Part shown: piece after piece, positions 8,915 to 16,906 of the stretch
Position numbering within the stretch: the first letter of the stretch is position 1
Layout of the letters: every line of letters begins with the position of its first letter
Made by a program: the position numbers and the translations under genes
The notes under the pieces: generated by a model
Told to the model about the DNA's origin: nothing
Databases searched by the model: none
Seen by the model: the letters and a program-made list of their open reading frames with translations, nothing else
Source of the DNA: Bacillus sp. FJAT-26390
GTDB lineage: Bacteria; Bacillota; Bacilli; Paenibacillales; Paenibacillaceae
DNA length: 64,000 bases
Assembly (NCBI RefSeq): GCF_001682865.1
Contig: NZ_MAQX01000022.1
Coordinates: 496,001 to 560,000, forward strand
Direction: 5' to 3'

Positions 8915-10477
8915 TTGAACAAAAGGTGGAAGATGCTTATGGTTGCCGCGGCTGGCCTCGCGACAGCTGCTTTGGTTAGCTCTTGCAGCGGCAATGAGTT
9001 CGAGGCGGCGACGCCCAGCATAGCCGAGACTGCGGAGCCGGCAGCAACGACAGCCACGGCGGACGAAGCGAAGGATCGGTTGTTCTGGAAGCCGCCTGAG
9101 GGCTGGGTAGGCGATGTGATGCCATTTTCCGATAACGGCCAAATTCATTTGTTTTATTTGCAGGATTGGCGGGACGGCGCTCCCGGCTTTCATCCTTGGC
9201 ATATGGCAGCGACAGCGAATTTGACCGACTATTCCTATGCAGGAGAATCGATCCCTTTTGGAGAAGAGCATGAGCAGGATTTGGCGCTTGGCACGGGGAG
9301 CGTCATTAAAGCGGGCGATACGTACCATGCGTATTATACCGGCCATAATTGGAGGTTCCCGCAGGAAGGCAAGCCGAAGGAAGCCGTTATGCATGCGGTC
9401 AGCAAAGATTTGAAGAGCTGGACGAAGGCGGAGGAGGATGCTTTTTACGCGCCGGATGGTTATGAGAAGGATGATTTTCGAGATCCGTTTGTTTTATTCA
9501 ATGAAGAGAAGGGCGAGTATTGGATGCTGCTTAGCGCGAGGAAGGAAGGCACAGGCGGCGTCATTGCTTTATTCGCGTCCAAGGATTTAAGCAAATGGGA
9601 GGCTCGCGAGCCGCTTTCGGTCGAAGCTTCATCGTCGTTTTTTATGCTCGAATGCCCGGATGTTTTCCAGATGAATGGCAAATGGGTGCTTGTATTCTCT
9701 GAGTTCAGCGACAAAAAGTCTACCCATTACCGGATAAGCGATACGCTTGACGGTCCTTGGACCAAGCCGGAACAGGATGTCTTTGATGGAAGAGCGTTTT
9801 ATGCGGCCAAATCAGGCGCGCTAGGCGAGAGGCGGTTTTTATTCGGTTGGGTGCCTACGCGCCAGCTGGAGAAGGATTATATGAAATGGGATTGGGCCGG
9901 CAATATGGTCGCACACCAAATGGCGCTTGGCAAGGACGGAGCACTTGGCGTGAAGGTGCCGGATGAGATTGACCGCTTATTGTCAAAATCAGCTGAACTG
10001 AGAGCGACTCGTCAGCTAGGCGGCGCAACCGAAAATGGCGATACATGGGAGCTTGACGGAACGGCTGGGACAAGCGGTATGATTTTTGCGAAAATGCCAC
10101 AAACGGCGAAGATTACCGGTACCGTGCGATTCGATGGCAAGGTTGCTTATAGCGGCTTAGTGGTTGGTGTGGGAGATGATCCTGAGAAAGCATACGGCAT
10201 TCAGATCGAGCCAGCTAAAGATCGGATTCGCTATGATGCGGCTAATGGCGATTTGCTCCCATCGACCGAGCCCGACGTACAGGTGCCGATTGATCTCGAG
10301 CCGGATGCGGACTACCCTTTCACCATTATTATCGAAAATGATGTGGCGGTCTTCTATATCGGAGAGTCCGCGCTTACAACTAGAATATACAAAATGCCAG
10401 GGCAAGCTTGGGGCTGGTACTCAAGAGGCGGAAAAACAACGCTTTCGAAGCTGAAGCTATTCGTCCCGGGAGCTTAA
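8915..10477 (+). CDS. GH32-like lipoprotein (fructan-acting or fructan-binding)
   Basis: A 520-residue lipoprotein starting at TTG 8915 after GGGAGG. The lipobox is LVSSC with cysteine 24, followed by an Ala/Thr-rich linker to about residue 53. The five-bladed GH32 domain shows WVGDVMPF (Asp67, in place of the usual WMNDPNG), FRDP (Asp190, transition-state stabiliser) and ECPD (Glu246, acid/base). A C-terminal beta-sandwich module follows. All three catalytic positions are kept, but the nucleophile motif is unusual, so either cleavage of a less common fructan linkage or a binding role is possible. It is the only exported GH32 of the three in a row and would act on the outer membrane face before import. 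Confidence 0.82.
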   Translation: MNKRWKMLMVAAAGLATAALVSSCSGNEFEAATPSIAETAEPAATTATADEAKDRLFWKPPEGWVGDVMPFSDNGQIHLFYLQDWRDGAPGFHPWHMAATANLTDYSYAGESIPFGEEHEQDLALGTGSVIKAGDTYHAYYTGHNWRFPQEGKPKEAVMHAVSKDLKSWTKAEEDAFYAPDGYEKDDFRDPFVLFNEEKGEYWMLLSARKEGTGGVIALFASKDLSKWEAREPLSVEASSSFFMLECPDVFQMNGKWVLVFSEFSDKKSTHYRISDTLDGPWTKPEQDVFDGRAFYAAKSGALGERRFLFGWVPTRQLEKDYMKWDWAGNMVAHQMALGKDGALGVKVPDEIDRLLSKSAELRATRQLGGATENGDTWELDGTAGTSGMIFAKMPQTAKITGTVRFDGKVAYSGLVVGVGDDPEKAYGIQIEPAKDRIRYDAANGDLLPSTEPDVQVPIDLEPDADYPFTIIIENDVAVFYIGESALTTRIYKMPGQAWGWYSRGGKTTLSKLKLFVPGA

Positions 10478-10502
10478 GTAAACGGTATCTGGAGGAATGA
10501 AC

Positions 10503-11981
10503 ATGACCGACTTGTACAAGGAGCCGTTCCGGCCGCAGTATCATCTGACGCCGCCGCAAGGCCCGATGAGCGATCCGAACGGTATGGTGTTTTTTGAGGG
10601 CGTGTACCATCAGTTCTATCAGTTTACCGGACGATGGGGCCATGCGATCAGCCGTGATCTTATCCATTGGGAGCATTTGCCGCTTGCTCTTGTATCAGAT
10701 GAGCTGGGCGACATTTGGTCGGGCTGCTGCGTCGTGGATACCCATGATTCGAGCGGCTTATTCGGCGGCAAAGCGGGACTGGTCGCGATCTTCACCCACT
10801 ATAAGGACGGCTTGCAATCGCAAAGCCTTGCTTACAGCCGCGACAGCGGGAGCAGCTGGACGAAATATGAAGGAAATCCGGTCATCCCGAATCCGGGAAT
10901 CCGCGATTTCCGTGATCCGAAGGTGCTCTGGCATGAGCCAAGCGGCAAATGGGCCATGGCGGTATCCGTTAATAAAAAGGTATATTTTTACTCGTCCAGC
11001 AATTTGCTAGCATGGAAATATGAAAGTGAGTTTGGCGAAGGCCAAGGCTCCCAGGCAGCCGTTTGGGAATGCCCGGATTTGTTCCTCCTTCCGGTTGATG
11101 ACGATTCCGGGCGCCACAAATGGGTGCTTCACGTCAGCGTTGGCGATAACGAGGAAACGGATGGCTCGACCGCGCAATATTTTGTCGGCGAGTTTGATGG
11201 CCGCTGTTTCGTGAACGATGATACGGCTGGCGAGCAGATCCGCTGGACCGATTACGGACAAGATTTTTATGCGGCAGTTACCTATTCGGGCATTCCGCAG
11301 GAGGACGGCCGCTGCATTTGGCTCGGCTGGACATCCAATTGGAAGTACCCGTTCGCAGGGCCGACCGAGCCATGGAAGGGCGGCATGTCGATCCCGCGCT
11401 CGCTTTCATTAAGGACTTTAAGAGACGGAACGATAACACTTTGCCAGAAGCCGATCGCAGAGCTTAAGCGGCTGCGAGTTGATTCGCTTCGTTTTGCTTC
11501 CATAGAAGCGTCAGACCAGACTGTAAAGCTGGATTTTCAAGGCAGCTCGTATGAGCTCATTGCGAATATCGAGTGGGAGAAAGCCCAGTCCTTCGGCTTA
11601 CGCGTGCGTTGTTCAGAGGAAGGAAATGAGGCAACTGAAATTGGCTACGAGCCCGGGACGCAGACGGTTTTCGTAGACCGGATGCGGTCGGGCAGAAGCG
11701 ATTTCATGAATCGCGAAGGCAGCCCGTTTCATTTTGGCAAACGATTTGAGGCTCCACACCGCGCTGCGGATAAAACGGTCAAGCTGCATGCATTTGTAGA
11801 TGAATCGGTCATTGAGCTGTTCGTCGATAACGGGGAAACGTCATTTACGGCATTGATTTATCCGTCACCCGGCAGTCTCGGGCTAGAGCTGTTTGCAAGC
11901 GGCGGAGCTGCCTTCTTCCGTTCAGTTGACGTATATAAACTGGAGTCCGTTTGGAGGCAGAAAAATAACAAGTTAGGATAG
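10503..11981 (+). CDS. GH32 beta-fructosidase (intracellular)
   Basis: The ATG at 10503 is chosen over the one at 10497 because GGAGG ends at 10495. The product has 492 residues and no signal peptide, so it is cytoplasmic. GH32 motifs are MSDPNG (nucleophile Asp24), FRDPKV (stabiliser Asp) and WECPDLF (acid/base Glu), followed by the C-terminal beta-sandwich with VDESVIELFVD. It hydrolyses terminal fructose from sucrose, or from short levan or inulin oligosaccharides. It lies in one run between the GH32 lipoprotein (25-base gap) and the next GH32 gene (9-base gap). The nucleophile motif differs from the WMNDPNG of its downstream paralogue, so the two probably differ in substrate. Confidence 0.9.
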   Translation: MTDLYKEPFRPQYHLTPPQGPMSDPNGMVFFEGVYHQFYQFTGRWGHAISRDLIHWEHLPLALVSDELGDIWSGCCVVDTHDSSGLFGGKAGLVAIFTHYKDGLQSQSLAYSRDSGSSWTKYEGNPVIPNPGIRDFRDPKVLWHEPSGKWAMAVSVNKKVYFYSSSNLLAWKYESEFGEGQGSQAAVWECPDLFLLPVDDDSGRHKWVLHVSVGDNEETDGSTAQYFVGEFDGRCFVNDDTAGEQIRWTDYGQDFYAAVTYSGIPQEDGRCIWLGWTSNWKYPFAGPTEPWKGGMSIPRSLSLRTLRDGTITLCQKPIAELKRLRVDSLRFASIEASDQTVKLDFQGSSYELIANIEWEKAQSFGLRVRCSEEGNEATEIGYEPGTQTVFVDRMRSGRSDFMNREGSPFHFGKRFEAPHRAADKTVKLHAFVDESVIELFVDNGETSFTALIYPSPGSLGLELFASGGAAFFRSVDVYKLESVWRQKNNKLG

Positions 11982-11990
11982 GTGATTGCA

Positions 11991-13484
11991 ATGGAAAATG
12001 TGACAAGCAAGGGCGCGAAGCATCAAGCTTTCATCGCGCAAGCGGAGGAAGCGCTGAAAGCGAACAAGGCTGCGATGGATAAGACGTTCCGGCTCCATTA
12101 TCATATGATGCCGCCAGCGGGCTGGATGAATGATCCGAACGGGCTGATTCATTGGCAGGGGGATTATCATTTGTTTTACCAGCATGATCCGTTCCAGGCA
12201 AAGCAAGGGCCAATGCACTGGGGGCATGCCCGCAGCCGCGATCTCGTTCACTGGGATCATCTGCCGGTGGCGCTTGCGCCGTCGGAGGATTATGATAAAG
12301 GCGGAAATGGCGGACAAGGCTGCTGGTCAGGCAGCGCAGTTGACCATAATGGACAATTAACCTTGATTTACACCGGGCATGTCGACGGCAAAAACCCGGA
12401 GGAAGTGCAGTGTCTGGCAACTAGCGCGGACGGCGTGACGTTCGAGAAGCATGCAGCCAATCCCGTTATAGGCGGCTCGCCCGACGAGGAGCGCTTCGGC
12501 TTCCGTGATCCGAAGGTCTGGAGGCACGAAGACCTGTGGTACATGGTCGTTGGTTACGGCAAAGACGGATTGGGCAAAGGCATTATTTACACGTCAAGCG
12601 ATTTGATGAACTGGGAATATCGTGGCGCTGCGGTTGAGAGCGACGGCACGATGGGCGATATGTGGGAGTGCCCGGATCTGTTTCCGCTTGGGGAAGGCGG
12701 CCAGCATGCGCTGCTCATCTCGCCAATGAATATTGCGCCAATCAAAAACTTGTATCTGTCTGGCACATTTGATTATGAAAGCTGCCGCTTTGAGAAGCAG
12801 CAAATGGGGCAAATCGATTACGGATTTGATTTCTACGCGCCGCAGACGCTGCTTGATGATCAAGGCAGAAGAATTATGATCGCTTGGATGAACATTTGGG
12901 GTGCGGTTATGCCGGAGCAGGCGCATGGCTGGCTGGGTGCGATGACGCTTCCGCGGGAGTTGACGCTGGCAGCAGACGGAACGGTGCGGAGCAATCCGGT
13001 ACCAGAGCTTGCCACGCTGCGCGGCGCGCATGTGTCCGCATCCGGCATCACTTTAGTGGACGGAGAACCTACTGCCATAGATAACGTTCAGGGCGATTCG
13101 CTTGAACTAGCTATCGTGTTTGATTTGAGCCAATCGGATGCCTCAGAGCTTGGCCTTCGGATTCGCTGCTCCGAGGACGGCTCCTCGTATACAGAGATCC
13201 GTTACGCGATTGCCGGGCAAAAGCTTTATATGGATCGGAATCTAGGCGGAGCAGGCGATGGCGGAGTCAGCGAAGCTTCGCTCGCTCCTTCAGAGGACGG
13301 GCGTTTGCAGCTTAGACTGTTTATCGATCGTTCCTCGGTTGAATTGTTTGCAGGCGAGGGGCTTGTCGCAATCACGAACCGCCTTTACCCAGACCCGGCT
13401 AACGTTGGTATCAGCTTCTTCGCTCGACAAGGAACGGCGGTAATCGAATCATTGGATGCTTGGGAGTTGAAGCCGATTTGGTAA
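11991..13484 (+). CDS. GH32 beta-fructosidase / sucrose-6-phosphate hydrolase type
   Basis: A 497-residue cytoplasmic enzyme; the ATG at 11991 is preferred over a GTG at 11982. It carries the classic motifs WMNDPNGL (Asp48), FRDPKVW and WECPDLFPL, and it ends in the usual beta-sandwich with DRSSVELFAGEG. This is the most canonical of the three GH32 proteins here and resembles SacA/ScrB-type invertases. The importer in this locus is an ABC system rather than a PTS, so unphosphorylated sucrose or fructo-oligosaccharide is the more likely substrate. Its end overlaps the start of the sugar kinase gene. Confidence 0.9.
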   Translation: MENVTSKGAKHQAFIAQAEEALKANKAAMDKTFRLHYHMMPPAGWMNDPNGLIHWQGDYHLFYQHDPFQAKQGPMHWGHARSRDLVHWDHLPVALAPSEDYDKGGNGGQGCWSGSAVDHNGQLTLIYTGHVDGKNPEEVQCLATSADGVTFEKHAANPVIGGSPDEERFGFRDPKVWRHEDLWYMVVGYGKDGLGKGIIYTSSDLMNWEYRGAAVESDGTMGDMWECPDLFPLGEGGQHALLISPMNIAPIKNLYLSGTFDYESCRFEKQQMGQIDYGFDFYAPQTLLDDQGRRIMIAWMNIWGAVMPEQAHGWLGAMTLPRELTLAADGTVRSNPVPELATLRGAHVSASGITLVDGEPTAIDNVQGDSLELAIVFDLSQSDASELGLRIRCSEDGSSYTEIRYAIAGQKLYMDRNLGGAGDGGVSEASLAPSEDGRLQLRLFIDRSSVELFAGEGLVAITNRLYPDPANVGISFFARQGTAVIESLDAWELKPIW

Positions 13485-14479
13485 CGAAAGCAAAGGTTGA
13501 TTTGGACGTCGTCGCGCTGGGCGAGCTGCTGATCGATTTTACGCCGGATGGAATATCGGAGCAGGGACAGCCGTTGTTTGAAAGGAATCCGGGAGGAGCG
13601 CCCGCGAATGTGCTTGCAGCTCTAGCCAAGCTTGGCTGCAGCACTGCTTTTATCGGGGCGGTAGGGAATGATGCCTTCGGTCATTATTTGGGCAGCGTGC
13701 TGGCGCAAAGCGGTATTCTCGTAGAAGGCTTGAAATATTCGGCAGAGGCGAATACGACACTCGCTTTTGTCCATTTGGATGCCAGCGGCGACCGCTCCTT
13801 CTCGTTCTATCGCAATCCTGGCGCCGACCATATGCTCCGCGCCGAGGATGTTAACCGTGAGCAGATCGATGCAGCGAAAATATTCCATTACGGCTCGATC
13901 TCGATGACGCATGAGCCATCGCGGACGGCAACGCTAGAGACTGCCGCCTATGCGAGAAGCCAAGGCTTGCTGCTCTCCTACGACCCGAATCTGCGTTTGT
14001 CATTATGGGACAATGAAGCACTGGCGAAGGAGCGTATATTGGAGGGGCTGAAGCTTGCGGATGTGGTGAAGCTGTCTGAAGAAGAGCTGCTATTCCTAAC
14101 CGGAACCAGCGATCTCGAAGCGGGCACAAAGCTGCTTTGCGAGCAGTTCCCCTCACTGTCTATGCTGCTTGTAACGCTGGGGGCTAGTGGGAGCTACTGC
14201 CGTGCAGGCATGGTCACTGCGGCTCATGCGGGCTATAGAGTGGAGGTCATAGATACGACAGGCGCAGGGGATGCATTCCTAGCCGGCATTCTGTATGGAC
14301 TCCTCACTCGGCAAGCAGATGGCCAACAGGAGTGGACGCAGGAGCGGCTTAACGCTTTGCTCGCATTCGCTAACGCGATGGGAGCGCTTGCCGCAACGGG
14401 CAAGGGAGCGATTCCTTCGATGCCGTCGCTTGAGGCGATTGCAGCGCTTGCCGGATCATCCATTGTTAGCTTGACGTAG
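13478..14479 (+). CDS. PfkB-family sugar kinase, probable fructokinase
   Basis: The start is uncertain: TTG at 13478 with GGGAG before it is favoured, and TTG at 13460 would lengthen the protein by six residues. The product is about 333 residues. PfkB signatures are visible: GGAPANVLAALAKLG near the N terminus and DTTGAGDAFLAGILYGL near the C terminus, the latter holding the catalytic aspartate and the ATP-anion hole. The likely reaction is ATP-dependent phosphorylation of fructose released by the two GH32 enzymes just upstream. Coupling to the GH32 stop by overlap and a terminator after it mark it as the last gene of the operon. Confidence 0.88.
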   Translation: MVTKAKVDLDVVALGELLIDFTPDGISEQGQPLFERNPGGAPANVLAALAKLGCSTAFIGAVGNDAFGHYLGSVLAQSGILVEGLKYSAEANTTLAFVHLDASGDRSFSFYRNPGADHMLRAEDVNREQIDAAKIFHYGSISMTHEPSRTATLETAAYARSQGLLLSYDPNLRLSLWDNEALAKERILEGLKLADVVKLSEEELLFLTGTSDLEAGTKLLCEQFPSLSMLLVTLGASGSYCRAGMVTAAHAGYRVEVIDTTGAGDAFLAGILYGLLTRQADGQQEWTQERLNALLAFANAMGALAATGKGAIPSMPSLEAIAALAGSSIVSLT

Positions 14480-14524
14480 CAGTTTGCAGCTTTAAGCGCG
14501 AGCAGACGATTGCAATTAAGAAAG

Positions 14525-14580
14525 AAGAGCTGTCCATTCTGATCAATGCTCACATTGACCGAAGAGGGGCTCTTTTTTTT
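14525..14580 (+). terminator. Rho-independent terminator after the fructan operon
   Basis: AAGAGC at 14525-14530 pairs with GCTCTT at 14569-14574, an inner stem TCAATG/CATTGA closes the loop, and a run of T follows. It ends the sugar operon. Confidence 0.75.
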
Positions 14581-14602
14581 GCAAAAACGGCTTGTACGCC
14601 GG

Positions 14603-14654
14603 TTGACAGCTAGAAAAAAAAACCTTATTCTATGATTGACTGAACGAGTCAATC
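14603..14654 (+). promoter_or_regulatory. Promoter and first TetR-type operator
   Basis: TTGACA at 14603-14608 and TATTCT at 14626-14631 are spaced by 17 bases, a good sigma-A promoter. Directly after the -10 box lies a perfect inverted repeat GATTGACT-GAACG-AGTCAATC (14634-14654), placed where a repressor would cover the transcription start. Confidence 0.7.
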
Positions 14655-14726
14655 TATAATTTATCGTAAATTAACCCTTGCACTAATCACGGCTGCCTTC
14701 ATTGAAATGGTTTCGTTTAGCAAGAT

Positions 14727-14746
14727 ATTGACTGAATGAATCAATC
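14727..14746 (+). promoter_or_regulatory. Second TetR-type operator copy
   Basis: ATTGACTGAATGAATCAATC differs at two of 20 positions from the operator-like sequence at 14635-14654, and the two copies start 92 bases apart. It lies in the leader, 22 bases before the FAD enzyme start. The TetR gene downstream is the likely binder. Confidence 0.62.
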
Positions 14747-14768
14747 GAAAATCAAAGGAGCGATAAAG

Positions 14769-16217
14769 ATGGCCAGTATTCCCAAAAGAGAAAAGGCAAT
14801 TGTAATCGGAGGCAGTATAGCCGGCTTAATGACGGCAAGAGTGCTCTCGGATTATTTCGAGGATGTGCTTGTCATCGACAAGGATGAATTTCCCGATCAG
14901 CCCGTGGATCGCGCAGGCGTGCCGCACGGTTTTCATCCCCACCGCTTCACGGCGCGTGGTAAGATGATCACAGAGCAGCTTTTTCCCGGCTATGAGGAAG
15001 ATTTGCGAAAGCTGGGGTCTCCTACTTCCCTGAATAAGACAGCTCATATTATGAGTCCATATGGAACGGTAGCTGGGCCATACGACAGAGATGATATCAA
15101 ATTCAGCCGTGCCGCACTTGAGTGGGTCATTCGCAAACGCGTAAAAGCGATTTCGAATGTGCGCTATATGCCGAAGCATGATGTGCTTAGTCTCTTATCG
15201 ACCTCTGATCGAGCGGCCGTTACCGGTGTCAGAGTCCGGGAACGCGGAGAACAGGGAAGCGAGAATGAATGGCTGGCGGATCTCGTCGTGGATGCAAGCG
15301 GCCGCGCGTCTAAGCTGACGCAATGGCTGGAGGAGCTAGGCTGCGAGGTGCCAGCTGCAGACCTAATGAAAGCTTCAATCGGCTACAGTACAAGAAGGTA
15401 TAAGGTGCCTGCCCATAAGGCTCATTTGACCAAGGAATGGGATGTTATCAACATCATGGGTCAACCGGCTAAAGGGACGTTTACAGGCGTCTTCTCCTTT
15501 ATTGAGAATGGAGTAGCTGAAGTGGTGCTTTATCGTCCCGGAGGTCAATATCCGCCAACGATTGCAGAACAATTTGAAGAGGCGATTGCTGCGCTTCCAT
15601 CTCCCTTAATCGCGGAGATTTTGCAAGATCTCGAACCGGTTACTCCGCTGCGCGGTTTTCATGTCCAAGAGCTATATCGCCGTCATTATGAGCAAGTGGA
15701 GAAATGGCCTTCTGGATTGTTAGTCATAGGCGATGCCTTTTGTATCTATGATCCAATCTTCGGCCAAGGAATGACGGTTGTGGCGATTGAAGCGGATTTA
15801 CTGAAAGCCAGCCTGCAAGAGCACATGATTACCCCTCAAGTGGGTTTCGAGCAAAGGCTGCTTCGGAAGATGCAAGATGAGGTCATCACGCCTACTTGGT
15901 GGTTAAACTGCTCCGCTGTGCTCGAGTGGGAGGGTGTCGAATATGAGTCTGCGTCCGAGCCGCTTAAGGGAATTGCTTTTGGACGGCGGTTTATGGATCT
16001 TGTGCTTAAAGAGGGAACAGGCAATCATAACTATGAGCTCTTCGGCATGTACTGGGCGGTAAATACGCTGTCGGTTCCGCTGCGGGAGCTGTATAATTTG
16101 GATAGGGTAAGCGCGGTGCTACAAGCTTCTGACGAAGGGCGGCAATTGCTCGCAGAGCTTTTGGAAGAGCATGGGCTGCCGCTTGAGGACGTGCTGGATA
16201 AGATTATACCTCATTAA
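14769..16217 (+). CDS. FAD-dependent monooxygenase-like oxidoreductase
   Basis: The start is the ATG at 14769 behind AAAGGAG; an upstream in-frame ATG at 14736 lies inside the operator. The 482-residue protein has the N-terminal FAD dinucleotide fold (VIGGSIAGLMTARVL), an LVVDASGRASKL segment and the second FAD contact GDAFCIYDPIFGQGM. These features are typical of aromatic hydroxylase, tetracycline monooxygenase and halogenase-like enzymes. The substrate is unknown. It shares a promoter with the TetR gene 15 bases downstream, a layout usual for an inducible detoxification or antibiotic-modifying enzyme. No signal peptide is present. Confidence 0.85.
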   Translation: MASIPKREKAIVIGGSIAGLMTARVLSDYFEDVLVIDKDEFPDQPVDRAGVPHGFHPHRFTARGKMITEQLFPGYEEDLRKLGSPTSLNKTAHIMSPYGTVAGPYDRDDIKFSRAALEWVIRKRVKAISNVRYMPKHDVLSLLSTSDRAAVTGVRVRERGEQGSENEWLADLVVDASGRASKLTQWLEELGCEVPAADLMKASIGYSTRRYKVPAHKAHLTKEWDVINIMGQPAKGTFTGVFSFIENGVAEVVLYRPGGQYPPTIAEQFEEAIAALPSPLIAEILQDLEPVTPLRGFHVQELYRRHYEQVEKWPSGLLVIGDAFCIYDPIFGQGMTVVAIEADLLKASLQEHMITPQVGFEQRLLRKMQDEVITPTWWLNCSAVLEWEGVEYESASEPLKGIAFGRRFMDLVLKEGTGNHNYELFGMYWAVNTLSVPLRELYNLDRVSAVLQASDEGRQLLAELLEEHGLPLEDVLDKIIPH

Positions 16218-16232
16218 GGAGTGAAGGATAAA

Positions 16233-16835
16233 TTGGCGCCTTTAAACGATGAACAGCTTCATCATATTCGTGATGAACGTAAGGAGCAGATAATGGGCGC
16301 GGCCCTGAAGGTTTTCTCGCGGAGGGGCATTATTGGTACGAAGATGAGCATGATCGCAGCCGAAGCAGGCATTAGCCATGGACTGTTATACCATTATTTT
16401 AAGTCAAAAGAAGAACTCTTCACCACACTTGTTGAGAGTGCCGTGCTCGCAGCGCAAGATGCGCTCCAGAATGTCTATAACTTGCCTGGATCGCCTTTCG
16501 AAAAGATCAAAGATTTAACCATTGACATGCTTGATGAAAGCGGCACGGATTATTTTATGCTCATTCATCAGGCGCGAACCTCAGACGGTGTGCCAGAGAA
16601 AGTAAAGCAGCTCGTGGAAGATTATTCAATGAAAGCGGCAGTCGGGCAATTGCTGCCCTTATTCCAAGAGGGACAGGCGGCGGGCCAGATTATCGCGGGC
16701 GATCTCGAGGAGTTGATTTCTTCTTATTTGTCGGTTTTAAATGGCTTAATGGTGCTTAATGTACAGAAAATTGGAGGATATCAGATCCCAAAAGTTAATA
16801 TTCTGCTGAGAATGATTGCTCCATCTGACCGTTGA
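16233..16835 (+). CDS. TetR/AcrR family transcriptional repressor
   Basis: About 200 residues; TTG at 16233 fits the AAGGAG ribosome site (16216-16221) better than the GTG at 16221. The N-terminal helix-turn-helix (IMGAALKVFSRRGIIGTKMSMIAAEAGISHGLLYHYF) is a textbook TetR domain, and the variable helical C-terminal half would bind a ligand. It is co-transcribed with the FAD enzyme and very likely controls that promoter through the two inverted repeats at 14634-14654 and 14727-14746. The inducer is unknown; it may be the enzyme's substrate. Confidence 0.9.
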   Translation: MAPLNDEQLHHIRDERKEQIMGAALKVFSRRGIIGTKMSMIAAEAGISHGLLYHYFKSKEELFTTLVESAVLAAQDALQNVYNLPGSPFEKIKDLTIDMLDESGTDYFMLIHQARTSDGVPEKVKQLVEDYSMKAAVGQLLPLFQEGQAAGQIIAGDLEELISSYLSVLNGLMVLNVQKIGGYQIPKVNILLRMIAPSDR

Positions 16836-16846
16836 GTTGGTCATTA

Positions 16847-16900
16847 AGAAGAGGCTCGCTTATCCGACTTACGGGTAGATAAGCGAGCCTCTTCTATCTT
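16847..16900. terminator. Bidirectional terminator between converging genes
   Basis: An 18-bp perfect stem (16847-16864 with 16878-16895, core GAGGCTCGCTTATC) lies between the TetR gene and the CotH gene on the other strand. The flanking A and T content lets it stop transcription from both sides. Confidence 0.85.
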
Positions 16901-16906
16901 TATTGA

